Shown: in pieces, positions 1 to 11,925 of the stretch | Layout of the letters: each line of letters starts with the position of its first letter | Position numbering within the stretch: the first letter of the stretch is position 1 | Origin: Hydractinia symbiolongicarpus | Lineage: Eukaryota > Cnidaria > Hydrozoa > Anthoathecata > Hydractiniidae | Assembly (NCBI RefSeq): GCF_029227915.1 | Contig: NC_079885.1 | Coordinates: forward strand, 30,817,001 to 30,881,000 | Direction of reading: 5' to 3' | Length of the DNA: 64,000 bases | Translations under genes and position numbers: made by a program | Notes under the pieces: generated by a model | What the model was told of the DNA's origin: nothing | The model's input: the letters and a program-made list of their open reading frames with translations, nothing else | Database searches by the model: none

Positions 1-402
1 AGTCTTGTAGTTTTCAAAAATGTTTTCATTTTTAATGAGACGCTGAGTAAAAGAAGTTTAATCGCCGGCAAACGAAAACCCGCCATTTCCCGTAAATCCC
101 GGACTCGGCCCGTATAGTCAAAAGTATACAAAGAAAGTACCCAGGGAGTAAACTCATTTCCCGAACGATTTTTTAAATTATTTTTTCACCACTAAAATGC
201 ATGAGACTTGTAGTTTTCAGAAATGTTTTCATTTTTGATGAGACGCTTAATGAAAGTGGTTTAATCGCAGGCAAACGAAAACCCGCGATTTCCCGTAAAT
301 CCCGGGCTTGGCCTGTATAGTCGAATGTATACAAAGAAAAAACCCAGGGAGTAAACTCATTTTCCGAACGATTTTTTAAATTATTTTTCACCACTACAAC
401 GC

Positions 403-1005
403 ATGAGACTTGTAGTTTTCAAAAATGTTTTCATTTTTGATGAGACGCTGAATAAAAGAAGTTTAATCGCCCTCAAACGAAAACCCGCGACTTCCCGTAA
501 ATCCCGGCTCGGCCCGTATAGTCAAAAGTATACAAAGAGTAAGGGAGTAAACTCATTTTCCGAACGATTTTTTAAATTATTTTTTCACCACTAAAACGCA
601 TGAGACTTGTAGTTTTCAGAAATGTTTTCTTTTTTGATGAGACGCTTAATGAAAGTGGTTTAATCTCCGGCAAACGAAAACCCGCGATTTCCCGTAAATC
701 CCGGGCTTGGCCCGTATAGTCGAATGTATACAAAGAAAGTACCCATGGAGTAAACTCATTTTCCGAACGATTTTTTAAATTATTTTTTCACCACTACAAC
801 GCATGACACTTGTGGTTTTTAAAAATGTTTTCATTTTTGATGAGACGCTGAATAAAAGAAGTTTAATCGCCCGCAAACGAAAACCCGCGATTTCCCGTAA
901 ATCCCGGACTCGGCCCGTATAGTCAAAAGTATACAAAGAAAGTACCCAGGGAGTAAACTCATTTCCCGAACGATTTTTTAAATTATTTTTTCACCACTAA
1001 AATGC
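403..1005 (+). repeat. Block B-F-J, left copy of duplication at offset 5,856
   Basis: Three monomers (403 B, 600 F, 803 J) have their counterparts at 6259, 6456 and 6659. The F copies share the private combination TTTTCTTTTTTG, AATCTCCGG and CCCATGGAG, and the J copies share the ACACTTGTGG start. After 1006 the match is interrupted: two monomers here (1006, 1209) stand where three stand in the second copy (6862, 7065, 7269), so the offset changes from 5,856 to 6,060. Confidence 0.88.
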
Positions 1006-1817
1006 ATGAGACTTGTAGTTTCTAAAAATGTTTTCATTTTTGATGAGACGCTGAATAAAAGAAGTTTAATCGCCGGCAAACGAAAACCCGCGATTTCCCG
1101 TAAATCCCGGACTCGGCCCGTATAGTCAAAAGTATACAAAGAAAGTACCCAGGGTGTAAATTCATTTCCCTAACGATTTTTTAAATTATTATTTCACCAC
1201 TAAAACGCATGAGACTTGTAGTCTTCAAACTTGTTTTCATTTTTGATGTGACGCTGAATAAAAGAAGTTTAAACGCCGGCAAACGAAAACCTGCGATTTC
1301 CCGTAATTCCCGGACTCGGCCTGTAAAGTCAAAAGTATACAAAGAAAGTACCCAGGGTGTAAACTCATTTCTCAAACGATTTTTTAAATTATTTTTTCAC
1401 CACTACAACGCATGAGACTTGTAGTTTTCAAAAATGTTTTCATTTTTGATGAGAGGCTGAATAAAAGAAGTTTATTCGCCGGCAAACGAAAACCCGCGAT
1501 TTCCCGTAAATCCAGGACTCGGCGCATATAGTCAAAAGTATACAAAGAAAGTACCCTGTGTGTAAACTCATTTCCAAAACGATTTTTTAAATTATCTTTT
1601 CACCACTAAAATGCATGAGACTTGTAGTTTTCAAAAATGTTTTCATTTTTGATGAGACGCTGAATAAACGAAGTTTAATCGCCGGCAAAGGAAAACCCGC
1701 CATTTCCCGTAAACCCCGGAGTCGGCCCGTATAGTCAAAAGTATACAAAGAAAGTACCCAGGGAGTAAACTCATTTTCCGAACGATTTTTTAAATTATTT
1801 TTTCACCACTACAACGC

Positions 1818-2019
1818 ATGAGACTTGTAGTTTTCAAAAATGTTTTCATTTTTGATGAGACGCTGAATAAAAGAAGTTTAATCGCCCTCAAACGAAAATC
1901 CACGATTTCCCGTAAATTCCGGACTAGGCCCGTATAGTCAAAAGTATACAAAGAAAGTACCCAGGGAGTAAACTTATTTCCCGAACGATTTTTACATTAT
2001 TTTTTCACCACTAAAACGC
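1818..2019 (+). repeat. Subfamily L monomer exemplar (202 bp)
   Basis: L reads CAAACGAAAATCCACG, GTAAATTCCGGAC and ends with a T run shortened by one (GATTTTTA), giving 202 bp. Copies at 1818, 2223, 7878 and 42502; the monomer at 8283 has an L base overwritten by F sequence. The 2223 copy reads CCCCTAAATTCC, a private change shared only with 8283, which identifies the two as direct copies of one another. Confidence 0.86.
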
Positions 2020-3236
2020 ATGAGACTTGTAGTTTTCAAAAATGTTTTCATTTTTGATGAGACGCTTAATGAAAGAGGTTTAATCGCCGGCAAACGAAAT
2101 CCCGCGATTTCCCGTAAACCCCGGAGTCGGCCCGTATAGTCAAAAGTATACAAAGAAAGTACCCAGGGAGTAAACTCATTTTCCGAACGATTTTTTAAAT
2201 TATTTTTTCACCACTACAACGCATGAGACTTGTAGTTTTCAAAAATGTTTTCATTTTTGATGAGACGCTGAATAAAAGAAGTTTAATCGCCGTCAAACGA
2301 AAATCCACGATTTCCCCTAAATTCCGGACTCGGCCCGTATAGTCAAAAGTATACAAAGAAAGTACTCAGGGAGTAAACTTATTTCCCGAACGATTTTTAA
2401 ATTATTTTTTCACCACTAAAACGCATGAGACTTGTAGTTTTCAAAAATGTTTTCATTTTTGATGAGACGCTTAATGAAAGAGGTTTAATCGCCGGCAAAC
2501 GAAATCCCGCGATTTCCCGCAAACCGCGGACTCGGCCCGTACAGTCAAAAGAATACAAAGAAAGTATCCAGGGAGTAAACTCATTTTCCGAACGATTTTT
2601 TAAATTATTTTTTCACCACTACAACACATGAGACTTGTAGTTTTCAAAAATGTTTTCATTTTTGATGAGACGCTGAATAAAAGAAGTTTAATCGCCGGCA
2701 AACGAAAACCCGCCATTTCCCGTAAGCCCCGGACTCGGCCCGTATAGTCAAAAGTATACAAAGAAAGTACCCAGGGAGTAAACTCATTTTCCGAACGATT
2801 TTTTAAATTATTTTTTCACCACTACAACGCATGAGACTTGTAGTTTTCAAAAATGTTTTCATTTTTGATGAGACGCTGAATAAAAGATGTTTAAACGCCG
2901 GCAAACGAAAACCTGCGATTGCCCGTAAATCCCGGACTCGGCCCGTATAATCAAAAGTATACAAAGAAAGTACCCAGGGAGTAAACTCATTTCCCGAGCG
3001 ATTTTTTAAATTATTTTTTCACCACTAAAACGCATGAGACTTGTAGTTTCCAAAAATAATTTCATTTTTGATGAGACGCTGAATAAAAGAAGTTTAATCG
3101 CCGGCAAACGAAAACCTGCGATTTCCCGTAAATCCCGGACTCGGCCCGTATAGTCAAAAGTATACAAAGAAAGTACCCAGGGTGTAAATTCATTTCCCTA
3201 ACGATTTTTTAAATTATTATTTCACCACTAAAACGC

Positions 3237-4652
3237 ATGAGACTTGTAGTCTTCAAACTTGTTTTCATTTTTGATGAGACGCTGAATAAAAGAAGTTTAA
3301 ACACCGGCAAACGAAAACCTGCGATTTCCCGTAATTCCCGGACTCCGCCTGTAAAGTCAAAAGTATACAAAGAAAGTACCCAGGGTGTAAACTCATTTCC
3401 CGAACGATTTTTTATATTATTTTTTCACCACTAAAACGCATGAGACTTGTAGTTTCCAAAAATGTTTTCATTTTTGATGAGACGCTGAATAAAAGAAGTT
3501 TAATCGCCGGCAAACGAAAACCCGCCATTTCCCGTAAACCCCGGACTCGGCCCGTATAGTCAAAAGTATACAAAGAAAGTACCCAGGGAGTAAACTCATT
3601 TTCCGAACGATTTTTTAAATTATTTTTTCACCACTACAACGCATGAGACTTGTAGTTTTCAAAAATGTTTTCATTTTTGATGAGACGCTGAATAAAAAAA
3701 GTTTAATCGCCCTCAAACGAAAACCCGCGACTTCCCGTAAATCCCGGCTCGGCCCGTATAGTCAAAAGTATACAAAGAGTAAGGGAGTAAACTTATTTCC
3801 CGAACGATTTTTTAAATTATTTTTTCACCACTAAAACGCACGAGACTTGTAGTTTGCAAAAATGTTTTCATTTTTGATGAGACGCTGAATAAACGAAGTT
3901 TAATCGCCGGCAAACAAAAACCCGCCATTTCCCGTAAACCCCGGACTCGGCCCATATAGTCAAAAGTATACAAAGAAAGTACCCAGGGAGTAAACTCATT
4001 TTCCGAACGATTTTTTAAATTATTTTTTCACCACTACAAGGCATGAGTCTTGTAGTTTTCAAAAATGTTTTCATTTTTAATGAGACGCTGAGTAAAAGAA
4101 GTTTAATCGCCGGCAAACGAAAACCCGCCATTTCCCGTAAACCCCGGACTCGGCCCGTATAGAGAAAAGTATACAAAGAAAGTACCCAGGGAGTAAACTC
4201 ATTTTCCGAACGATTTTTTAAATTATTTTTTCACCACTACAACGCATGAGACTTGTAGTTTTCAAAAATGTTTTCATTTTTGATGAGACGCTGAATAAAA
4301 GAAGTTTAATCGCCGGCAATCCAAAAACCTGCGATTTCCCGTAAATCCCGGGCTCAGCCCATATAGTCAAAAGGATACAAAGAAAGTACCCAGGGTGTAA
4401 ACTCATTTCCCGAGCGATTTTTTAAATTATTTTTTCACCACTAAAACGCATGAGACTTGTAGTTTCCAAAAATGTTTTCATTTTTGATGAGACGCTGAAT
4501 AAAAGAAGTTTAATCGCCGGCAAACGAAAACCTGCGATTTCCCGTAAATCCCGGACTCGGCCCGTATAGTCAAAAGTATACAAAGAAAGTACCCAGGGTG
4601 TAAATTCATTTCCCTAACGATTTTTTAAATTATTATTTCACCACTAAAACGC
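3237..4652 (+). repeat. 7-monomer HOR unit, 1,416 bp (E-A-B-G-A'-D-A), first copy
   Basis: The seven monomers have lengths 203, 203, 197, 203, 203, 204 and 203 bp, total 1,416 bp. The same order recurs at 9297-10712, and with modifications at 10713-12128 and 12332-14757. It is the main repeat unit of the left quarter of the window. In this copy the second half leads directly into the 5-monomer variant from 4653. Confidence 0.92.
4043..4245 (+). repeat. Subfamily A' monomer exemplar (203 bp)
   Basis: A' is close to A but usually preceded by ACAAGGC, reads GCTGAGTAAAAG in place of GCTGAATAAAAG, and in the left domain also ATGAGTCTTG and TTTTTAATGAG. Copies at 4043, 10103, 11519, 12935 and 14351 belong to the 1,416 bp HOR; copies at 16778, 17788, 19205, 21021, 22438, 25667, 27282, 44924, 48551, 49966 and 51980 lie in the later B-G-C domains, often with AAGAATGTACCC. 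The partial monomer at the window start (1-200) is also of this type. Confidence 0.88.
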
Positions 4653-4855
4653 ATGAGACTTGTAGTCTTCAAACTTGTTTTCATTTTTGATGAGACGCTG
4701 AATAAAAGAAGTTTAAACGCCGGCAAACGAAAACCTGCGATTTCCCGTAATTCCCGGACTCGGCCTGTAAAGTCAAAAGTATACAAAGAAAGTACCCAGG
4801 GTGTAAACTCATTTCCCGAACGATTTTTTATATTATTTTTTCACCACTAAAACGC
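4653..4855 (+). repeat. Subfamily E monomer exemplar (203 bp)
   Basis: E is diagnosed by GTCTTCAAACTTG near the start, GTTTAAACGCCGG, CCGTAATTCCCGG and GGCCTGTAAAGTC, and usually ends with TTTTTTATATTATT. The change to CAAACTTG disrupts the 9 bp inverted repeat that other monomers keep, and the change to GTAAAG disrupts the GTATA arm. Copies at 1209, 3237, 4653, 5656, 9297, 10713, 12332 (chimeric) and 13545; the monomer at 11926 has an E-type body behind a different start. E is confined to the first 14 kb, making it a marker for that domain. Confidence 0.92.
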
Positions 4856-6455
4856 ATGAGACTTGTAGTTTCCAAAAATGTTTTCATTTTTGATGAGACG
4901 CTGAATAAAAGAAGTTTAATCGCCGGCAAACGAAAACCCGCCATTTCCCGTAAACCCCGGACTCGGCCCGTATAGTCAAAAGTATACAAAGAAAGTACCC
5001 AGGGAGTAAACTCATTTTCCGAACGATTTTTTAAATTATTTTTTCACCACTACAACGCATGAGACTTGTAGTTTTCAAAAATGTTTTCATTTTTGATGAG
5101 ACGCTGAATAAAAGAAGTTTAATCGCCCTCAAACGAAAACCCGCGACTTCCCGTAAATCCCGGCTCGGCCCGTATAGTCAAAAGTATACAAAGAGTAAGG
5201 GAGTAAACTTATTTCCCAAACAATTTTTTAAATTATTTTTTCACCACTACAACGCATGAGACTTGTAGTTTTCAAAAATGTTTTCATTTTTGATGAGACG
5301 CTGAATAAAAGAAGTTTAATCGCCCTCAAACGAAAACCCGCGACTTCCCGTAAATCCCGGCTCGGCCCGTATAGTCAAAAGTATACAAAGAGTAAGGGAG
5401 TAAACTCATTTTCCGAACGATTTTTTATATTATTTTTTCACCACTAAAACGCATGAGACTTGTAGTTTCCAAAAATGTTTTCATTTTTGATGAGACGCTG
5501 AATAAAAGAAGTTTAATCGCCGGCAAACAAAAACCCGCCATTTCCCGTAAACCCCGGACTCGGCCCGTATAGTCAAAAGTATACAAAGAAAGTACCCAGG
5601 GTGTAAATTCATTTCCCTAACGATTTTTTAAATTATTATTTCACCACTAAAACGCATGAGACTTGTAGTCTTCAAACTTGTTTTCAATTTTGATGAGACG
5701 CTGAATAAAAGAAGTTTAAACGCCGGCAAACGAAAACCTGCGATTTCCCGTAATTCCCGGACTCGGCCTGTAAAGTCAAAAGTATACAAAGAAAGTACCC
5801 AGGGTGTAAACTCATTTCCCGAACGATTTTTTATATTATTTTTTCACCACTAAAACGCATGAGACTTGTAGTTTCCAAAAATGTTTTCATTTTTGATGAG
5901 ACGCTGAATAAAAGAAGTTTAATCGCCGGCAAACGAAAACCCGCCATTTCCCGTAAACCCCGGACTCGGCCCGTATAGTCAAAAGTATACAAAGAAAGTA
6001 CCCAGGGAGTAAACTCATTTTCCGAACGATTTTTTAAATTATTTTTTCACCACTAAAACGCATGAGACTTGTAGTTTTCAAAAATGTTTTCATTTTTGAT
6101 GAGACGCTGAATAAAAGAAGTTTAATCGCCCTCAAACGAAAACCCGCGACTTCCCGTAAATCCCGGCTCGGCCCGTATAGTCAAAAGTATACAAAGAGTA
6201 AGGGAGTAAACTTATTTCCTAAACAATTTTTTAAATTATTTTTTCACCACTACAACGCATGAGACTTGTAGTTTTCAAAAATGTTTTCATTTTTGATGAG
6301 ACGCTGAATAAAAGAAGTTTAATCGCCCTCAAACGAAAACCCGCGACTTCCCGTAAATCCCGGCTCGGCCCGTATAGTCAAAAGTATACAAAGAGTAAGG
6401 GAGTAAACTCATTTTCCGAACGATTTTTTAAATTATTTTTTCACCACTAAAACGC
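4653..6455 (+). repeat. Local 5-monomer HOR, 1,003 bp (E-A-B-B-A)
   Basis: Monomers E, A, B, B, A (203+203+197+197+203 bp) occupy 4653-5655, and E, A, B, B repeat at 5656-6455 before an F monomer. The four matching monomers sit at an offset of exactly 1,003 bp, and the B at 5059 and 6062 share TTATTTCCNAAACAATTT-type ends (CAAACAA in the first, TAAACAA in the second). It looks like a 7-mer unit from which G, A' and D were lost and B was duplicated, followed by duplication of the shortened unit. Confidence 0.9.
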
Positions 6456-6658
6456 ATGAGACTTGTAGTTTTCAGAAATGTTTTCTTTTTTGATGAGACG
6501 CTTAATGAAAGTGGTTTAATCTCCGGCAAACGAAAACCCGCGATTTCCCGTAAATCCCGGGCTTGGCCCGTATAGTCGAATGTATACAAAGAAAGTACCC
6601 ATGGAGTAAACTCATTTTCCGAACGATTTTTTAAATTATTTTTTCACCACTACAACGC
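6456..6658 (+). repeat. Subfamily F monomer exemplar (203 bp)
   Basis: F reads TTTCAGAAATG, TTAATGAAAGTGG, CCCGGGCTTGGCC and AGTCGAATGTATAC. Two local versions exist: one with TTTTCTTTTTTG, AATCTCCGG and CCCATGGAG (600, 6456) and one with AATCGCAGG or AATCGCCGG and GAAAAAACCC (201, 6862, 41081). More diverged relatives lie at 62003, 62804 and 63615, where the middle reads GATATGCG or similar. F is found only at the two ends of the window and at 41.1 kb. Confidence 0.88.
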
Positions 6659-6861
6659 ATGACACTTGTGGTTTTTAAAAATGTTTTCATTTTTGATGAG
6701 ACGCTGAATAAAAGAAGTTTAATCGCCGGCAAACGAAAACCCGCGATTTCCCGTAAATCCCGGACTCGGCCCGTATAGTCAAAAGTATACAAAGAAAGTA
6801 CCCAGGGAGTAAACTCATTTCCCGAACGATTTTTTAAATTATTTTTTCACCACTAAAATGC
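6659..6861 (+). repeat. Subfamily J monomer exemplar (203 bp)
   Basis: J opens ATGACACTTGTGGTTTTTAA, unlike any other subfamily, and otherwise resembles A with CGCGATTTCCCG. There are only six: 803, 6659, 36087, 37008, 38536 and 40878. The last four each directly follow the truncated monomer described separately. J is thus a good tracer that links the 0.8 and 6.7 kb regions with 36-41 kb. Confidence 0.9.
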
Positions 6862-7471
6862 ATGAGACTTGTAGTTTTCAGAAATGTTTTCATTTTTGAT
6901 GAGACGCTTAATGAAAGTGGTTTAATCGCAGGCAAACGAAAACCCGCGATTTCCCGTAAATCCCGGGCTTGGCCTGTATAGTCGAATGTATACAAAGAAA
7001 AAACCCAGGGAGTAAACTCATTTTCCGAACGATTTTTTAAATTATTTTTTCACCACTACAACGCATGAGACTTGTAGTTTTTAAAAATGTTTTCATTTTT
7101 GATGAGACGCTGAATAAAAGAAGTTTAATCGCCGGCAAACGAAAACCCGCCATTTCCCGTAAACCCCGGACTCGGCCCGTATTAGTCAAAAGTATAAAAA
7201 GAAAGTACCCAGGGAGTAAACTCATTTCCCGAACGATTTTTTAAATTATTATTTCACCACTAAAGCCCATGAGACTTGTAGTTTTTAAAAATGTTTTCAT
7301 TTTTAATGAGACGGTGAATAAAAGAAGTTTAATCGCCGGCAAACGAAAACCCGCGATTTCCCGTAAATCCCGGACTCGGCCTGTATAGTCAAAAGTATAC
7401 AAAGAAAGTACCCAGGGAGTAAACTCATTTCTCAAACGATTTTTTAAATTATTTTTTCACCACTACAACGC

Positions 7472-7674
7472 ATGAGACTTGTAGTTTTCAAAAATGTTTT
7501 CATTTTTGATGAGAGGCTGAATAAAAGAAGTTTATTCGCCGGCAAACGAAAACCCGCGTTTTCCCGTAAATCCAGGACTCGGCGCGTATAGTCAAAAGTA
7601 TACAAAGAAAGTACCCTGTGTGTAAACTCATTTCCAAAACGATTTTTTAAATTATCTTTTCACCACTAAAATGC
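7472..7674 (+). repeat. Subfamily K monomer exemplar (203 bp)
   Basis: K reads ATGAGAGGCTG, GTTTATTCGCCGG, TCCAGGACTC, GGCGCGTATAG, CCCTGTGTGTAAAC, TTCCAAAACG and TTATCTTTTC. Only three copies exist (1412, 7472 and 41690), with very few differences between them (1412 reads GCGCATATAG, 41690 reads CAGCGCG). The copy at 62804 shares CCCTGTGT and CCAAAACG at its right end only, showing that segments of K occur in chimeric monomers. Confidence 0.88.
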
Positions 7675-8282
7675 ATGAGACTTGTAGTTTTCAAAAATGT
7701 TTTCATTTTTGATGAGACGCTGAATAAACGAAGTTTAATCGCCGGCAAAGGAAAACCCGCCATTTCCCGTAAACCCCGGAGTCGGCCCGTATAGTCAAAA
7801 GTATACAAAGAAAGTACCCAGGGAGTAAACTCATTTTCCGAACGATTTTTTAAATTATTTTTTCACCACTACAACGCATGAGACTTGTAGTTTTCAAAAA
7901 TGTTTTCATTTTTGATGAGACGCTGAATAAAAGAAGTTTAATCGCCCTCAAACGAAAATCCACGATTTCCCGTAAATTCCGGACTAGGCCCGTATAGTCA
8001 AAAGTATACAAAGAAAGTACCCAGGGAGTAAACTTATTTCCCGAACGATTTTTACATTATTTTTTCACCACTAAAACGCATGAGACTTGTAGTTTTCAAA
8101 AATGTTTTCATTTTTGATGAGACGCTTAATGAAAGAGGTTTAATCGCCGGCAAACGAAATCCCGCGATTTCCCGTAAACCCCGGAGTCGGCCCGTATAGT
8201 CAAAAGTATACAAAGAAAGTACCCAGGGAGTAAACTCATTTTCCGAACGATTTTTTAAATTATTTTTTCACCACTACAACGC

Positions 8283-8484
8283 ATGAGACTTGTAGTTTTC
8301 AGAAATGTTTTCTTTTTTGATGAGACGCTTAATGAAAGTGGTTTAATCTCCGGCAAACGAAAACCCGCGATTTCCCCTAAATTCCGGACTCGGCCCGTAT
8401 AGTCAAAAGTATACAAAGAAAGTACCCATGGAGTAAACTCATTTTCCGAACGATTTTTAAATTATTTTTTCACCACTAAAACGC
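8283..8484 (+). repeat. Mosaic monomer: L base with two F tracts (gene-conversion-like)
   Basis: Its partner at 2223 is a plain L monomer. Here the segment about 8,302-8,370 carries F markers (CAGAAATG, TTTTCTTTTTTG, AATGAAAGTGG, AATCTCCGG), then L markers return at about 8,374-8,415 (private CCCCTAAATTCC, shared with 2223), then F markers again at about 8,425-8,447 (CCCATGGAG, CATTTTCCG), and the short L-type T run closes the monomer. Alternating tracts inside one 202 bp copy fit non-reciprocal exchange. The F monomer at 6456, about 1.8 kb upstream, carries every donor marker. Confidence 0.85.
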
Positions 8485-11400
8485 ATGAGACTTGTAGTTT
8501 TCAAAAATGTTTTCATTTTTGATGAGACGCTTAATGAAAGAGGTTTAATCGCCGGAAAACGAAATCCCGCGATTTCCCGCAAACCCCGGACTCGGCCCGT
8601 ACAGTCAAAAGAATACAAAGAAAGTATCCAGGGAGTAAACTCATTTTCCGAACGATTTTTTAAATTATTTTTTCACCACTACAACACATGAGACTTGTAG
8701 TTTTCAAAAATGGTTTCATTTTTGATGAGACGCTGAATAAAAGAAGTTTAATCGCCGGCAAACGAAAACCCGCCATTTCCCGTAAACCCCGGACTCGGCC
8801 CGTATAGTCAAAAGTATACAAAGAAAGTACCCAGGGAGTAAACTCATTTTCCGAACGATTTTTTAAATTATTTTTTCACCACTACAACGCATGAGACTTG
8901 TAGTTTTCAAAAATGTTTTCATTTTTGATGAGACGCTGAATAAAAGATGTTTAAACGCCGGCAAACGAAAACCTGCGATTGCCCGTAAATCCCGGACTCG
9001 GCCCGTATAATCAAAAGTATACAAAGAAAGTACCCAGGGAGTAAACTCATTTCCCGAGCGATTTTTTAAATTATTTTTTCACCACTAAAACGCATGAGAC
9101 TTGTAGTTTCCAAAAATGTTTTCATTTTTGATGAGACGCTGAATAAAAGAAGTTTAATCGCCGGCAAACGAAAACCTGCGATTTCCCGTAAATCCCGGAC
9201 TCGGCCCGTAGAGTCAAAAGTATACAAAGAAAGTACCCAGGGTGTAAATTCATTTCCCTAACGATTTTTTAAATTATTATTTCACCACTAAAACGCATGA
9301 GACTTGTAGTCTTCAAACTTGTTTTCATTTTTGATGAGACGCTGAATAAAAGAAGTTTAAACGCCGGCAAACGAAAACCTGCGATTTCCCGTAATTCCCG
9401 GACTCGGCCTGTAAAGTCAAAAGTATACAAAGAAAGTACCCAGGGTGTAAACTCATTTCCCGAACGATTTTTTATATTATTTTTTCACCACTAAAACGCA
9501 TGAGACTTGTAGTTTCCAAAAATGTTTTCATTTTTGATGAGACGCTGAATAAAAGAAGTTTAATCGCCGGCAAACGAAAACCCGCCATTTCCCGTAAACC
9601 CCGGACTCGGCCCGTATAGTCAAAAGTATACAAAGAAAGTACCCAGGGAGTAAACTCATTTTCCGAACGATTTTTTAAATTATTTTTTCACCACTACAAC
9701 GCATGAGACTTGTAGTTTTCAAAAATGTTTTCATTTTTGATGAGACGCTGAATAAAAGAAGTTTAATCGCCCTCAAACGAAAACCTGCGACTTCCCGTAA
9801 ATCCCGGCTCGGCCCGTATAGTCAAAAGTATACAAAGAGTAAGGGAGTAAACTTATTTCCCGAACGATTTTTTAAATTATTTTTTCACCACTAAAACGCA
9901 CGAGACTTGTAGTTTTCAAAAATGTTTTCATTTTTGATGAGACGCTGAATAAACGAAGTTTAATCGCCGGCAAACAAAAACCCGCCATTTCCCGTAAACC
10001 CCGGACTCGGCCCATATAGTCAAAAGTATACAAAGAAAGTACCCAGGGAGTAAACTCATTTTCCGAACGATTTTTTAAATTATTTTTTCACCACTACAAG
10101 GCATGAGTCTTGTAGTTTTCAAAAATGTTTTCATTTTTAATGAGACGCTGAGTAAAAGAAGTTTAATCGCCGGCAAACGAAAACCCGCCATCTCCCGTAA
10201 ACCCCGGACTCGGCCCGTATAGAGAAAAGTATACAAAGAAAGTACCCAGGGAGTAAACTCACTTTCCGAACGATTTTTTAAATTATTTTTTCACCACTAC
10301 AACGCATGAGACTTGTAGTTTTCAAAAATGTTTTCATTTTTGATGAGACGCTGAATAAAAGAAGTTTAATCGCCGGCAATCCAAAAACCTGCGATTTCCC
10401 GTAAATCCCGGGCTCAGCCCATATAGTCAAAAGGATACAAAGAAAGTACCCATGGTGTAAACTCATTTCCCGAGCGATTTTTTAAATTATTTTTTCACCA
10501 CTAAAACGCATGAGACTTGTAGTTTCCAAAAATGTTTTCATTTTTGATGAGACGCTGAATAAAAGAAGTTTAATCGCCGGCAAACGAAAACCTGCGATTT
10601 CCCGTAAATCCCGGACTCGGCCCGTATAGTCAAAAGTATACAAAGAAAGTACCCAGGGTGTAAATTCATTTCCCTAACGATTTTTTAAATTATTATTTCA
10701 CCACTAAAACGCATGAGACTTGTAGTCTTCAAACTTGTTTTCATTTTTGATGAGACGCTGAATAAAAGAAGTTTAAACGCCGGCAAACGAAAACCTGCGA
10801 TTTCCCGTAATTCCCGGACTCGGCCTGTAAAGTCAAAAGTATACAAAGAAAGTACCCAGGGTGTAAACTCATTTCCCGAACGATTTTTTATATTATTTTT
10901 TCACCACTAAAACGCATGAGACTTGTAGTTTCCAAAAATGTTTTCATTTTTGATGAGACGCTGAATAAAAGAAGTTTAATCGCCGGCAAACGAAAACCCG
11001 CCATTTCCCGTAAACCCCGGACTCGGCCCGTATAGTCAAAAGTATACAAAGAAAGTACCCAGGGAGTAAACTCATTTTCCGAACGATTTTTTAAATTATT
11101 TTTTCACCACTACAACGCATGAGACTTGTAGTTTTCAAAAATGTTTTCATTTTTGATGAGACGCTGAATAAAAGAAGTTTAATCGCCCTCAAACGAAAAC
11201 GCGCGACTTCCCGTAAATCCCAGCTCGGCCCGTATAGTCAAAAGTATACAAAGAGTAAGGGAGTAAACTTATTTCCCGAACGATTTTTTAAATTATTTTT
11301 TCACCACTAAAACGCACGAGACTTGTAGTTTGCAAAAATGTTTTCATTTTTGATGAGACGCTGAATAAACGAAGTTTAATCGCCGGCAAACAAAAACCCG

Positions 11401-11925
11401 CCATTTCCCGTAAACCCCGGACTCGGCCCATATAGTCAAAAGTATACAAAGAAAGTACCCAGGGAGTAAACTCATTTTCCGAACGATTTTTTAAATTATT
11501 TTTTCACCACTACAAGGCATGAGTCTTGTAGTTTTCAAAAATGTTTTCATTTTTAATGAGAGGCTGAGTAAAAGAAGTTTAATCGCCGGCAAACGAAAAC
11601 CCGCCATTTCCCGTAAACCCCGGACTCGGCCCGTATAGTGAAAAGTATACAAAGAAAGTACCCAGGGAGTAAACTCATTTTCCGAACGATTTTTTAAATT
11701 ATTTTTTCACCACTACAACGCATGAGACTTGTAGTTTTCAAAAATGTTTTCATTTTTGATGAGACGCTGAATAAAAGAAGTTTAATCGCCGGCAATCCAA
11801 AAACCTGCGATTTCCCGTAAATCCCGGGCTCAGCCCATATAGTCAAAAGGATACAAAGAAAGTACCCTGGGTGTAAACTCATTTCCCGAACGATTTTTTA
11901 AATTATTATTTCACCACTAAAGCCC

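Larger units (their letters stand above)
1412..5255 (+). repeat. Left copy of the 6,060 bp-offset block duplication (19 monomers)
   Basis: From the K monomer at 1412 to the B monomer ending at 5255, the monomer order and most private variants repeat exactly 6,060 bp later (7472-11315). Shared private features include AATAAACGAAG with CAAAGG at 1615/7675, GACTAGGCC at 1818/7878, the ACACATGAG start at 2628/8688 and AGATGTTTAAACG at 2831/8891. The match ends at 5256, where this copy has a second B and the other has a G. I see only scattered point differences apart from the converted monomer at 8283 and the monomer at 3034, which reads AAATAATTTC here and AAATGTTTTC at 9094. Confidence 0.9.
7472..11315 (+). 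repeat. Right copy of the 6,060 bp-offset block duplication
   Basis: This is the partner of 1412-5255. It is in the same orientation and the same monomer phase. Point differences include GCGTTTTCCCG at 7559 (GCGATTTCCCG in the left copy), AAACCCCGG at 8581 (AAACCGCGG at 2521), the whole 8283 monomer, and ACTTTCCG at 10261 (ATTTTCCG at 4201). The latter variant is shared with 13,093, so this region has exchanged sequence with the copy 2,832 bp to its right after the 6,060 bp duplication. Confidence 0.9.

Noticed and set aside
709-726. Possible CENP-B box (CCCG, T, then CGAA) in F monomers reading CCCGTATAGTCGAATG
   Set aside because: The spacing before CGAA is three bases instead of four, and most subfamilies read CAAAAG here. 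The core is not met.
2425-2631. ATGA overlap of the stop of one frame and the start of the next, like translational coupling in an operon
   Set aside because: It follows from the monomer sequence GCATGAGAC and the 203 bp period; the same occurs in all copies, with nothing else like an operon.
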